From the NCBI GenBank assembly GCA_946612185.1, contig CAMOEP010000035.1:1-12517 (forward strand): a stretch of DNA of 12,517 bases, written 5' to 3'. The stretch comes from an uncultured Ruminococcus sp. (GTDB taxonomy: Bacteria > Bacillota > Clostridia > Oscillospirales > Ruminococcaceae). This document shows positions 6,126 through 12,517 of this stretch, piece by piece; the stretch's first letter is position 1; each line of letters opens with the position of its first letter. The position numbers and the translations under genes are program-made. The notes below the pieces were generated by a model. The model was not told the origin of the DNA and searched no databases. It saw only the letters and a program-made list of their open reading frames with translations.

Positions 6126-6713
6126 ATGCTTAATGAAAGACTTAATCAACAGCTTAAATTCATGCTTGAACTTGACAAAATGAAGAACCTCTACCGCCAG
6201 ACCTACGTTCTCCATGAGGACAGAAAGGAAAATGACGCTGAACATTCCTGGCATCTGGCGATCATGGCAATGCTCCTGAGCGAGTACGCAAACCAGCCGG
6301 TTGACGTTCTCCATGTGATGAAAATGGTGCTTGTACACGACGTTGTGGAGATTGATGCCGGCGACACCTACTGCTACGACACCGACGGCTACAAGACAAA
6401 GGCTGCCCGTGAGGAAAGGGCTGCGCACCGTATCTTCGGGCTTCTGCCTGAGGATCAGCAGAAGGAATTCTACGATCTGTGGCGTGAATTCGAGGATTCT
6501 GAAACTCCCGACGCTCGATTTGCAGCCGTCCTCGACCGCCTCCAGCCACTTCTCCTGAATTACACCAAAGGCGGCATTTCCTGGCAGGAGCATGGTGTCC
6601 ACAAGGAACAGGTTCTCGCAAGAAACTGCGCATACCTCGACGTTTCCGACGAACTGGGCGACGCTATCAAGGCTATCATAAACGATGCCGCAGAAAAGGG
6701 CTGGCTGAAATAA
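6126..6713 (+). CDS. HD-domain phosphohydrolase (YfbR/HDDC2-like)
   Basis: A 195-residue soluble protein of the HD superfamily, in the branch that includes 5'-deoxynucleotidases (YfbR, HDDC2). The metal-binding signature is H40 in the AEHSWH block, H71-D72 in LVHDVVEIDAGDT, and D137 in the AVLDRLQPLLLN helix. The YfbR-like spacing and AEHSWH motif point to hydrolysis of nucleoside monophosphates; this is family inference and the true substrate is untested. A good ribosome binding site (AAGGAG) precedes the ATG. It follows the SDR gene by 18 nt. No clear terminator follows before the next promoter. Confidence 0.88.
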   Translation: MLNERLNQQLKFMLELDKMKNLYRQTYVLHEDRKENDAEHSWHLAIMAMLLSEYANQPVDVLHVMKMVLVHDVVEIDAGDTYCYDTDGYKTKAAREERAAHRIFGLLPEDQQKEFYDLWREFEDSETPDARFAAVLDRLQPLLLNYTKGGISWQEHGVHKEQVLARNCAYLDVSDELGDAIKAIINDAAEKGWLK

Positions 6714-6931
6714 TAGCCGTCAAATTCACCAAATTTGCACCTGCCGTTCCGTACATCATTACTAAAGCGCCGAATTTCGTGATAGATTTATGATATTTCA
6801 TTTTCCCCCTTGAAACTTGCGTCATATTGTGATATATTAATATAAAGGGGTGGACTGTAAGCGCAGTTCATAATTTGATTAAAAGAAACACATTATTAAA
6901 ACTTATAACGAAAGACAAAGGAATGATGCTT
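6714..6931 (+). other. Intergenic region with 5' leader of the LTA-synthase-like gene
   Basis: About 218 bp. The first 95 bp show no terminator or gene that I can support. A promoter lies at 6810-6838. Downstream, GGACTG/CAGTTC (6853-6870) can form a 6-bp hairpin with one G-T pair in the untranslated leader. A TTG at 6875 opens the same frame as the downstream gene but lacks a ribosome binding site. Confidence 0.5.
6810..6838 (+). promoter_or_regulatory. Promoter of the LTA-synthase-like / thioesterase pair
   Basis: TTGAAA (-35, 6810-6815), 17-bp spacer, then TATATT (-10, 6833-6838) preceded by TGA, an extended -10. It matches the layout of the two strong minus-strand promoters in this window. 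Confidence 0.75.
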
Positions 6932-8788
6932 ATGGCAAATTCTAACGAACACAAGTTTCCCGACATAAGTTGGATCAGAAAAATCAATCAAAAACGTGAC
7001 GAAAATTCCGAAAAACTAAAGACGCTAAACGGGATTCTCATGCTCCTGTTTCCCATTTTCATAAGTTCTATGGCGGAGGTAAACCAGGCGAAAAGTATGG
7101 GTAATTTCCTAAGTTTCGTGGCGCAGCGACCCACGGTCATGCTGTTCGATATCATCATCGCCGGCATGGTATTCCTGTTCCTGCTGGCTGTGTTCCGCAA
7201 AGGCTGGATCGCCGCTATTATCCAGAGTTTCGTGTACATGACGCTGAGTATCACGGAACTTTTTAAGTACGGCACTAACGGAAACCACCTTATCCTCTCG
7301 GATATGAAGCTTTTCCGGAGCGTCAAGAGCCTGAAGTCCTTTGCGTATATCAAAATAACCCCCCGGCTCGTCTTTCTGTGCTGTATCGTCATAGCTGTGG
7401 CTCTGGCAATATTCTGGCTCAACCCAAGACTTCCCCGGAATATCGGCATGAAACGCATGATCGCTGCTCTTTCCTGCGTAGTTGTGGGTACGGGACTTAT
7501 CGTCGTTCCCGGATTCTATAACCCGGTGTACAACTTCTTCAAACTGGACACTACTGCCGCTACTAACGCTTTTATACTCAACGAAAAGTTCAACTCCAAC
7601 AGCTTCCTGGCTTTCATCGTGCAGACTGCTTCCGAAAGCTTTGCAAACCGCCTCACTGAGCCGGAAAACTACAACGAGGAGTTCGTGGACGAGATCACTG
7701 ACGTGAATATCGACGTTTCTGAGGACTTCAACGGCGGTGTCAAGCCAAATGTTCTCGTTATTATGAGTGAGTCCTATGCGGATTTCCGTGTGTTCGACCA
7801 GCTCGACGTTCCTGACAGCATTTACGAAGGCTTCGACAAGGCTGCAAGCGAAGGCATCGGCGGCGTGGCTATTTCCCCTACATACGCAAGCTGGACTGTT
7901 CGATCCGAGTTCGAGCTGCTTTTCGGTCTGCCCGTAAGAGGTCTGAATACCCCGAATATGCCTCAGCGTGACCTGGCAGAACGTGAACAGCCTGCCCTCG
8001 CTCAGTACTACAAAAGCTGGGGTTACTCTACCGCTTATGTTCACCCCTTCCTCAGCAGCTTCTACAGCAGATCAAGGATATACAGCGAATTCGGCTTTGA
8101 TAAGATGATATTCCACGACGACCAGACCGGCAAGACTGACTTCACCGTCCCCATCGAGCATTATGGCACTTATGTGGACGACAGCACCGTCTATAACCAG
8201 CTTCTCGACCTTATCAATACCACCGACCAGCCTATATATATCCACACTACTACTATGCAGAACCACCAGCCATACGACCAGGGCGAAGACCCTACCGACG
8301 AGTTCGGCAACTACCTCGACTGGATTCATCATACCAACGAGGGACTGACAGTGTTCCTGGAGAAGCTGAAGGAAGTCGATGAGCCTACTCTGGTATTCTT
8401 CGTGGGCGACCACTTCCCCTCCCTCCGTGGTGAAACAAGCGTGTACAACAAACTCGACCTGAACGGCGACAATTGCAGCGTCCTCTATGAGCAGAAGTAC
8501 TTCATCTGGAGCAACTACGATGCGGACTATTCAACAGTCCCCGATAAGGAGGTTTCCTTCTTCTATATGCCCTATGTGCTGATGAATATTATCGACGCTC
8601 CTCACGATGCTTTTATCGAGAAAATGATGAACTTCATGGATACCTGCCCGATATATTCCACTAACTTCGACAGCTCTATCCCCGAAAACGACGAGCTGAA
8701 CGTGCTGACCTATGACCGTGTTATCGGTGAGGTAATGTCACCTTGCCCGATTCCGGAGGAAGTGCTGGAAACAAGTAAAAACGATTAA
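6932..8788 (+). CDS. LTA-synthase-like membrane sulfatase-fold transferase
   Basis: A 618-residue protein with the LtaS layout: five membrane segments (about 32-50, 69-88, 92-111, 146-163, 176-195), then a large extracellular alkaline phosphatase/sulfatase-type domain (about 270-590). LtaS enzymes move glycerol-phosphate from phosphatidylglycerol onto lipoteichoic acid. Residues matching the LtaS active site are E280 (VLVIMSESYADF), nucleophile T322 (SWTVRSEFE), H444 (MQNHQPY) and D493-H494 (VGDHFPSL); R380 lies in the HPF...FYSRSRIY block. The residue before the threonine is W rather than the small or basic residues usual there, so the substrate may differ from polyglycerol-phosphate. The start at 6932 has AGGA 9 nt upstream; earlier in-frame starts (6875 TTG, 6923, 6926) are less well placed. 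The thioesterase gene follows after 10 nt. Confidence 0.88.
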   Translation: MANSNEHKFPDISWIRKINQKRDENSEKLKTLNGILMLLFPIFISSMAEVNQAKSMGNFLSFVAQRPTVMLFDIIIAGMVFLFLLAVFRKGWIAAIIQSFVYMTLSITELFKYGTNGNHLILSDMKLFRSVKSLKSFAYIKITPRLVFLCCIVIAVALAIFWLNPRLPRNIGMKRMIAALSCVVVGTGLIVVPGFYNPVYNFFKLDTTAATNAFILNEKFNSNSFLAFIVQTASESFANRLTEPENYNEEFVDEITDVNIDVSEDFNGGVKPNVLVIMSESYADFRVFDQLDVPDSIYEGFDKAASEGIGGVAISPTYASWTVRSEFELLFGLPVRGLNTPNMPQRDLAEREQPALAQYYKSWGYSTAYVHPFLSSFYSRSRIYSEFGFDKMIFHDDQTGKTDFTVPIEHYGTYVDDSTVYNQLLDLINTTDQPIYIHTTTMQNHQPYDQGEDPTDEFGNYLDWIHHTNEGLTVFLEKLKEVDEPTLVFFVGDHFPSLRGETSVYNKLDLNGDNCSVLYEQKYFIWSNYDADYSTVPDKEVSFFYMPYVLMNIIDAPHDAFIEKMMNFMDTCPIYSTNFDSSIPENDELNVLTYDRVIGEVMSPCPIPEEVLETSKND

Positions 8789-8798
8789 GGAGAACTTT

Positions 8799-9191
8799 AT
8801 GAAAGATGTTACTATCGGTGCTTGCGCAAGCGCTGAACTTACCGTTAATGACCAGAATCTTGCCGTGAATGTGGGCAGCGGAAGCCTTGAGGTCTTTGCT
8901 ACTCCCGAAATGGTGATGCTTATGGAAAAGGCTGCCTGCAAGTGCATGGAACAGTTCATCGAGGAGGGCGAAACTACCGTCGGTACTGAGATGAATGTGA
9001 AGCATATCGCCGCCACTCCCAAGGGTATGACCGTTACTGCTGATGCCTGCGTTACCGAAGTCAACGGCAGAGAGATCGTGTTCAAGGTTACCGCCGAAGA
9101 CCAGTCCGGAACTATCGGTGAGGGTACTCACAAGCGTTTCCTCGTTAACGGCGAGAAGTTTACGGCTAAAACTTATTCTAAATTGGGTTGA
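8799..9191 (+). CDS. FlK-type hot-dog acyl-CoA thioesterase
   Basis: A 130-residue single hot-dog domain protein. Its best match by eye is the fluoroacetyl-CoA thioesterase (FlK) family. The FlK catalytic residues T42, E50, H76, G69 and R120 all have counterparts at a constant offset of seven: T35 (FATPEM), E43 (LMEKAA), G62, H69 (VKHIAATP) and R113 (THKRF). The lid phenylalanines of FlK (F33, F36) would fall on G26 and S29, so fluoroacetate specificity is unlikely; a general small acyl-CoA thioesterase is more plausible. AAGGAG precedes the ATG. It lies 10 nt after the membrane transferase gene and is followed by a strong terminator, so it is the last gene of that unit. Confidence 0.87.
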   Translation: MKDVTIGACASAELTVNDQNLAVNVGSGSLEVFATPEMVMLMEKAACKCMEQFIEEGETTVGTEMNVKHIAATPKGMTVTADACVTEVNGREIVFKVTAEDQSGTIGEGTHKRFLVNGEKFTAKTYSKLG

Positions 9192-9225
9192 TTCTATCCT
9201 CGAACCCACTTTCCCCGGCATAAAT

Positions 9226-9277
9226 ATCCCCCTGATACAGCGTTGAAGTTTTGCGCCATATCAGGGGGATCTTTTTT
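9226..9277 (+). terminator. Strong intrinsic terminator after the thioesterase gene
   Basis: A perfect 12-bp stem (9226-9237 with 9259-9270, core CCCCCTGATA/TATCAGGGGG), a 21-nt loop, and a run of six T residues (9272-9277). It closes the plus-strand unit. The convergent channel gene ends at 9300; on the minus strand the T-run after the stem is poor, so it serves that gene less well. Confidence 0.92.
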
Positions 9278-9299
9278 GAAGAAATGTTTTTTCAAATAT

Positions 9300-10253
9300 T
9301 TATTCTACTTTCAGCATACGTTCCGAAGCAGCTACTAAGATATCGTTCTCGCAAAGTTTCAGGTTTGCCGCCGCCAAGACCGTCATATCGCCACGGAGTA
9401 CCACAAGTATCCGCATATCGTAGGTCTGCTGAACCTCCTCGATAGTCTTGCCGCAGAGTTCGCTTTCCGGCGTTACCAGTATCTCGCCCAGTTCCTCGAT
9501 ATCGTTGAACTTCTCCTGCTCTGCCGCTTTTTTGGAGTACTGCTCAACAAATCCGGCGCTGATGATACCGGTGGGTATAGCAACTACTCCCACGCCCAGG
9601 AATGCGATGCATATCGCCATCGTCTTGCCAAGCACCGTTACCGGGTAGATATCGCCGTAGCCGACGGTCAGCAGAGTTGACATACTCCACCATATTCCCG
9701 AAAAGGCGTTCCGGAAAACGTATGGCTGGGCGGTATGCTCCACGTTGTACATACAAAGCGACGATGCAAGCATCAGTATCACGATTATGAACACTGACGA
9801 AAGTATCTGGTTGCGCTTTTCGTAGAGTACAGTGGTTATGACGTTGAATGAGTCATACTGCGCATTGATGCGGAAAAGGTGGAATATCCGCACGACCCGC
9901 AACATTCGGAACACTATAAATCCGCTCAGGAAGAAGAAAGGGAGAATGGTCAGCAGGTCAACTACTCCGTCGTAGGACACCAGAAACCTCACTTTCGCCT
10001 TTCCCTTGCTCAGGTTCGGATACAGGTACTCCGCCGTCCAGATGCGCAGGGCGTACTCGATGCAGAATATTACCACGGTTATGTCCTCGACTGCCTTAAA
10101 CAGCCCATAAAACGGCGCTAAACCATCAAATGTTTCAAGAAACATGGACAGAACGTTAAGGATTATTACCACGACTATGAACCAGTCGAACAGCATACTC
10201 GGCATATCGCCTTTCTGACCGATCTGGATTATATCAAATATTCGCTTTTTCAT
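9300..10253 (-). CDS. Voltage-gated K+ channel subunit with C-terminal RCK_C (TrkA-C) domain
   Basis: A 317-residue six-TM channel subunit. S1 lies near 20-40, S2 near 53-72 with acidic E66, S3 near 95-112. S4 carries R116, R119, R122 and R128 at three-residue steps, with H125 in one gating position. S5 is near 150-169, the pore helix and K+ filter TVGYGD are at 196-201, and S6 near 210-234. Residues about 255-315 form an RCK_C/TrkA-C domain (SELCGKTIEEV...DMTVLAAANLKLCENDILVAAS), a ligand-sensing domain; no Rossmann RCK_N domain is present. Some Firmicute RCK_C domains bind cyclic di-AMP. The ATG at 10253 has GGAG 8 nt upstream and overlaps the stop of a ten-residue frame. It probably forms an operon with the HD-GYP gene upstream. 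Confidence 0.93.
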   Translation of the reverse strand: MKKRIFDIIQIGQKGDMPSMLFDWFIVVVIILNVLSMFLETFDGLAPFYGLFKAVEDITVVIFCIEYALRIWTAEYLYPNLSKGKAKVRFLVSYDGVVDLLTILPFFFLSGFIVFRMLRVVRIFHLFRINAQYDSFNVITTVLYEKRNQILSSVFIIVILMLASSLCMYNVEHTAQPYVFRNAFSGIWWSMSTLLTVGYGDIYPVTVLGKTMAICIAFLGVGVVAIPTGIISAGFVEQYSKKAAEQEKFNDIEELGEILVTPESELCGKTIEEVQQTYDMRILVVLRGDMTVLAAANLKLCENDILVAASERMLKVE

Positions 10254-10282
10254 CTGCCACGCTCCGGTTTGATATTGTACAT
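10250..10282 (-). CDS. Possible ten-residue leader ORF coupled to the K+ channel gene
   Basis: ATG at 10282 is preceded, 4 nt away, by a perfect AGGAGG (10287-10292), stronger than the site in front of the channel itself. It encodes M-Y-N-I-K-P-E-R-G-R and stops at a TGA whose bases overlap the channel start as ATGA (10250-10253). The layout is typical of translational coupling. It could be a short leader peptide, or the AGGAGG could be a standby site for ribosomes. Nothing else identifies the peptide. Confidence 0.4.
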   Translation of the reverse strand: MYNIKPERGR

Positions 10283-10296
10283 ATTACCTCCTCGGC

Positions 10297-11616
10297 TCAT
10301 TCATGCATAGAATAGTCGGTATCACTGTCGATCAGTTCAAGCATTATTTTGGCGAACTGCGGGTCGAACTGCGTCCCCACGCCCTTGACTATCTGATCTC
10401 TCACCACGTCCTGGGGCAGCAAGTCACGATAGCTTCGTTTAGATGTCATTGCGTCATAGGCATCAGCGACCGCAATTATCCGGGCAATTTCCGGTATCTC
10501 CTCCCCTTTCAGACCTTCGGGATAACCCTTACCGTCGTAGCGTTCATGGTGGTAATGAGCGCCGATGCTGAGGGAGGGATTTTTGCTTATTTTCTGGAGT
10601 ATCTGGTTTCCGATGACCGGGTGGGTCTTTATCACGCTGAACTCCTCGTCCGTAAGCTTGCCGTCCTTGTTGATTATATTCTCCGGAACGCCTATCTTTC
10701 CAACGTCATGGAGCATACCTGCAAGGTAAATATTCTGACACTCCTCCTCGCTTTTACCCACGGCTTTTGCGATCATTACGGAGTACTGCGCAACTCGTGA
10801 AGAATGACCGTGGGTGTACTTGTCCTTAGCTTCGATAGCCTCCGCAAGGGCGTAAGCAGTTTCCTTGACCATAAGGCGCATATTCTCCTGTTCCTGGAGG
10901 AGATGCTCCTTTTCGTGCTTATCAGCGAGGATAAGCTGCTGGCTGGTGTTATTCACCTCTATCACCCTGAGCATGACTATCAGTCCCACCATAGTCATAT
11001 TCGTCAGCGATAAGCCGTAGGTGAATATCTGGATCAGCGACGCAATAAGCGGCACACTGGTGAATACCGTCAGGGTGATGCGCATAAGGTTGTCCATCTG
11101 CTTGTAGTACTGGATTATCAGGGTAAGCTGTATCACCCATATCAACAGTGGTATCACATAACACACCGGGAAACCTACCGCCCGCTGGTAGCAGTTATTC
11201 TCGTCGAAGGTGTAATAGAATCCGGTGAACTGGCTGATTATGACCATTAACTCACCGATACCGGAAATCAGTTCAGCGATACGCAATCGTATAGGTGCTT
11301 TATTTATCCCCACTTCATTCTTGAAGAAATCCGTCAGGTACATATTATATGTATGCAGGATGAACAGAGTGAGGTAGAATACCAGAAAATTGCATATTCT
11401 GACCATCCAGTAGCCGACATCGCTCACATCTCCACGGTAGATATATGCGAACCGGTCTGAAAGCAGGAGTATCGCCGCACTTACGCCCATGAGAAACAGC
11501 GATATCCGCTTAGTTTTTGACACTTCATGTGTCCACAACCCAAAAAATGACACAGCGAAGCACACACCGCTGAGCATAAGCATAATATCCAGTTGGTGCT
11601 GTCTTATCAGATCCAT
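10297..11616 (-). CDS. 7-TM HD-GYP domain protein (probable cyclic di-GMP phosphodiesterase)
   Basis: A 439-residue membrane protein. Seven hydrophobic segments (about 11-28, 38-56, 72-89, 113-131, 152-170, 179-199, 205-221) form a sensor-like module, then a coiled-coil linker (about 222-260) leads into a complete HD-GYP domain (255-430). Metal and catalytic residues are H269 (HGHSSRV), H303-D304 with K307 (LHDVGKIGVP), H332 (KTHPVIG), the full HHExxDGxGYP motif at 356-366, and D385 (VADAYDAMTSKRSYR). HD-GYP proteins hydrolyse cyclic di-GMP and related cyclic dinucleotides. The start at 11616 has GAGGT 7 nt upstream; a TTG at 11658 falls inside the predicted -10 box and is rejected. The short ORF and channel gene follow 14 nt downstream with no terminator. 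Confidence 0.93.
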   Translation of the reverse strand: MDLIRQHQLDIMLMLSGVCFAVSFFGLWTHEVSKTKRISLFLMGVSAAILLLSDRFAYIYRGDVSDVGYWMVRICNFLVFYLTLFILHTYNMYLTDFFKNEVGINKAPIRLRIAELISGIGELMVIISQFTGFYYTFDENNCYQRAVGFPVCYVIPLLIWVIQLTLIIQYYKQMDNLMRITLTVFTSVPLIASLIQIFTYGLSLTNMTMVGLIVMLRVIEVNNTSQQLILADKHEKEHLLQEQENMRLMVKETAYALAEAIEAKDKYTHGHSSRVAQYSVMIAKAVGKSEEECQNIYLAGMLHDVGKIGVPENIINKDGKLTDEEFSVIKTHPVIGNQILQKISKNPSLSIGAHYHHERYDGKGYPEGLKGEEIPEIARIIAVADAYDAMTSKRSYRDLLPQDVVRDQIVKGVGTQFDPQFAKIMLELIDSDTDYSMHE

Positions 11617-11656
11617 ACTGTTTACCTCTATCAATTTATCACAATATTTTTCACCC

Positions 11657-11686
11657 AATATACTTACATTTTAGTTTATATTTCAA
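11657..11686 (-). promoter_or_regulatory. Likely promoter of the HD-GYP / channel unit
   Basis: On the minus strand TTGAAA (-35, 11681-11686), an 18-bp spacer and TATATT (-10, 11657-11662). The transcript would start near 11650, leaving about 34 nt before the HD-GYP start. The surrounding DNA is very AT-rich, so chance matches are easier here. Confidence 0.5.
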
Positions 11687-11738
11687 CAAATCAAAGATTT
11701 ATTAATAATCGCTAAAAATTCAAACAATTAAATACTGT

Positions 11739-11770
11739 AAAAAAAACGGACGGAGATAGACCCCCGTCCG
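11739..11770 (-). terminator. Strong intrinsic terminator after the CD1247-type gene
   Basis: On the minus strand CGGACGGGG pairs with CTCCGTCCG (one G-U) around a short loop, followed by eight T residues (11739-11746). It begins 16 nt after the stop of the acidic zinc-ribbon gene and ends the efp transcription unit. Confidence 0.92.
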
Positions 11771-11785
11771 CACATAGTTCTGAAA

Positions 11786-12277
11786 TTAGTCCTCGTCAGA
11801 CTCCTCTGCTTCCTCAAAATCTTCAATTGTAAGATCATCGCAGTCGAACTCAAGCAGCTCGTTGCAGTTAGGGCAGTTGATAGAGCCTTCCTCGATCATT
11901 CCCTCGTCAATGAGGATAGTGTCTCCGCAGGAAGGACAGGTAACTTCGTAAAGCTCATCGTCGTCGAGGTCGAAGTCATCGTCATCATCGTCGTCATACT
12001 CGTCCTCATCATCGTCGTCATAACAGCCTTCGCAGTCACCGCAGCTAAAATCCTCGTCCTGATAGAAATCTTCCTCTACAAGACCCAGATCCTCGTCCAG
12101 GATATCGCAAAGCTCAGTAAGCTCGTCAACCTGTGACTGAAGATCATCAACGTAGATGACCAGCTCGCTCATAACGTCAGCCATAGCTGTAAGGGCTTTG
12201 CCCTCCTTAGTTGTTGTGTCGATCTCAAGACCGTCGATAAGACCCTTGAGGTAAGACATTTTTTCTGTAAGCTTCAT
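11786..12277 (-). CDS. CD1247-type acidic zinc-ribbon protein
   Basis: A 163-residue protein of the clostridial type often annotated 'CD1247 N-terminal domain-containing'; its function is unknown. Residues 1-45 (MKLTEKMSYLKGLIDGLEID and the following helix) match that domain, and 34-70 look like a coiled coil. A CGDCEGC cluster lies at 79-85. Residues 86-108 are almost all D, E or Y. A zinc ribbon follows with C114, C117, C135 and C138 (CPSCG...CPNCN), then an acidic tail. The acidic stretch is encoded by a GAT/GAC/GAG repeat tract. A strong AGGAGGAG precedes the ATG. It lies 40 nt downstream of efp and ends at a strong terminator, which places it in the efp transcription unit. Confidence 0.85.
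   Translation of the reverse strand: MKLTEKMSYLKGLIDGLEIDTTTKEGKALTAMADVMSELVIYVDDLQSQVDELTELCDILDEDLGLVEEDFYQDEDFSCGDCEGCYDDDDEDEYDDDDDDDFDLDDDELYEVTCPSCGDTILIDEGMIEEGSINCPNCNELLEFDCDDLTIEDFEEAEESDED
11955..12020. repeat. Imperfect tri-nucleotide (TCG/TCA) tract encoding poly-Asp
   Basis: About 66 bp made almost entirely of TCA, TCG and TCC triplets on the plus strand, i.e. GAT/GAC/GAG codons on the coding strand of the zinc-ribbon gene. Codons are mixed rather than identical, which lowers but does not remove the chance of replication slippage. Any slippage by whole triplets would keep the frame. Confidence 0.7.
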
Positions 12278-12317
12278 AAAAACTCCTCCTTCCGGAAAGA
12301 ACTGATGTATACTTTGA

Positions 12318-12517
12318 TTATGCTCTTGACATATACTCGCCGGTTCTTGTATCTACCTGGATCTTCTCGCCCTCGTTGATGAACAGGGGAACTTTGATCT
12401 CTGCGCCAGTCTCAAGAGTAGCGGGCTTTGTAGCATTTGTAGCAGTATCGCCCTTGAAGCCGGGGTCAGTCTGAGTAACTACCAGCTCAACGAAGTTGGG
12501 GGGCTCAACACCGAAAA
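12318..12517 (-). CDS. efp: Elongation factor P, C-terminal 65 residues
   Basis: The 3' end of efp; the 5' part lies beyond the right edge. The visible part encodes 65 residues (about one third of the usual 185), covering the end of domain II ([25 protein letters not shown]) and all of domain III ([33 protein letters not shown]), a standard EF-P ending. EF-P relieves ribosome stalling at consecutive prolines. The modified N-terminal loop residue is outside the window. The CD1247-type gene follows after 40 nt. Confidence 0.97.
   Translation of the reverse strand, partial: FGVEPPNFVELVVTQTDPGFKGDTATNATKPATLETGAEIKVPLFINEGEKIQVDTRTGEYMSRA

Noticed and set aside
5787..6602. 271-codon minus-strand open frame
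   Set aside because: Antisense across the SDR and HD genes, whose motifs are clear on the plus strand.
6126..6713. HD protein as part of an anti-phage nucleotide-depletion system
   Set aside because: It has the short YfbR/HDDC2-like form, and there are no defence genes or mobile elements in the window.
6875..6931. TTG start at 6875 for the LTA-synthase-like gene
   Set aside because: No ribosome binding site; the ATG at 6932 has AGGA upstream and leaves a plausible N-terminus before the first membrane segment.
7109..8044. 311-codon minus-strand open frame
   Set aside because: Antisense to the LTA-synthase-like gene; no recognisable domain.
10297..11616. 7TMR-HD (PgpH-type) cyclic di-AMP phosphodiesterase
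   Set aside because: The large extracellular domain of PgpH is absent and the full HHExxDGxGYP motif places the protein in the HD-GYP family.
11617..11658. TTG start at 11658 for the HD-GYP gene
   Set aside because: It overlaps the predicted -10 box and has no ribosome binding site; the ATG at 11616 has GAGGT at good spacing.
11955..12020. Triplet-repeat tract as a CRISPR-like or regulatory repeat array
   Set aside because: No unit-plus-spacer structure; it is simply the coding tract for an acidic stretch.

Overview
The window reads as core chromosome of an anaerobic Firmicute of class Clostridia, most likely a Ruminococcus-type member of the Oscillospiraceae. This rests on Gram-positive housekeeping gene order (rplS, signal peptidases, probable rbgA), an elongation factor P gene beside a CD1247-type zinc-ribbon protein, strong AGGAGG ribosome binding sites, and TTGAAA/17 bp/TGn-TATAAT promoters. 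The genus is an inference. I see no mobile elements, phage genes, tRNA or rRNA genes, or CRISPR arrays.

Region 1 (1-5300, all minus strand, read right to left). A strong promoter near 5272-5300 drives a DUF896 protein, cytidine deaminase (ATGA overlap), a TIGR03960-type radical SAM protein and its usual partner, the DUF2344 'radical SAM-linked' protein, which starts inside the previous gene at a TTG codon. Eight bases after that operon comes a second strong promoter (2061-2089) with a leader of about 185 nt for ribosomal protein L19 (rplS). rplS ends in an intrinsic terminator (1446-1466). Past it, and with no promoter I can see, lie two tandem type I signal peptidases and the first codons of a gene that looks like rbgA (ylqF).

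Region 2 (5300-9280, plus strand). An SDR-family oxidoreductase and an HD-domain phosphohydrolase form one pair. A new promoter (6810-6838) then drives a five-pass membrane LTA-synthase-like (sulfatase-fold) transferase and a small hot-dog thioesterase with the FlK-type catalytic set. A 12-bp-stem terminator (9226-9277) closes the unit.

Region 3 (9300-12517, minus strand). The 3' end of efp is followed by the acidic CD1247-type zinc-ribbon protein and a strong terminator. Next comes a 7-TM HD-GYP protein (probable cyclic-di-nucleotide phosphodiesterase). Then there is a ten-residue reading frame with a perfect Shine-Dalgarno whose stop overlaps the start of a voltage-sensor K+ channel ending in an RCK_C domain.

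Most of the window is ordinary housekeeping DNA. The parts most worth following up are the HD-GYP / short ORF / RCK_C channel unit, the divergent LTA-synthase-like protein paired with a thioesterase, and the two RNA control regions around rplS. I found nothing that amounts to a wholly new system.
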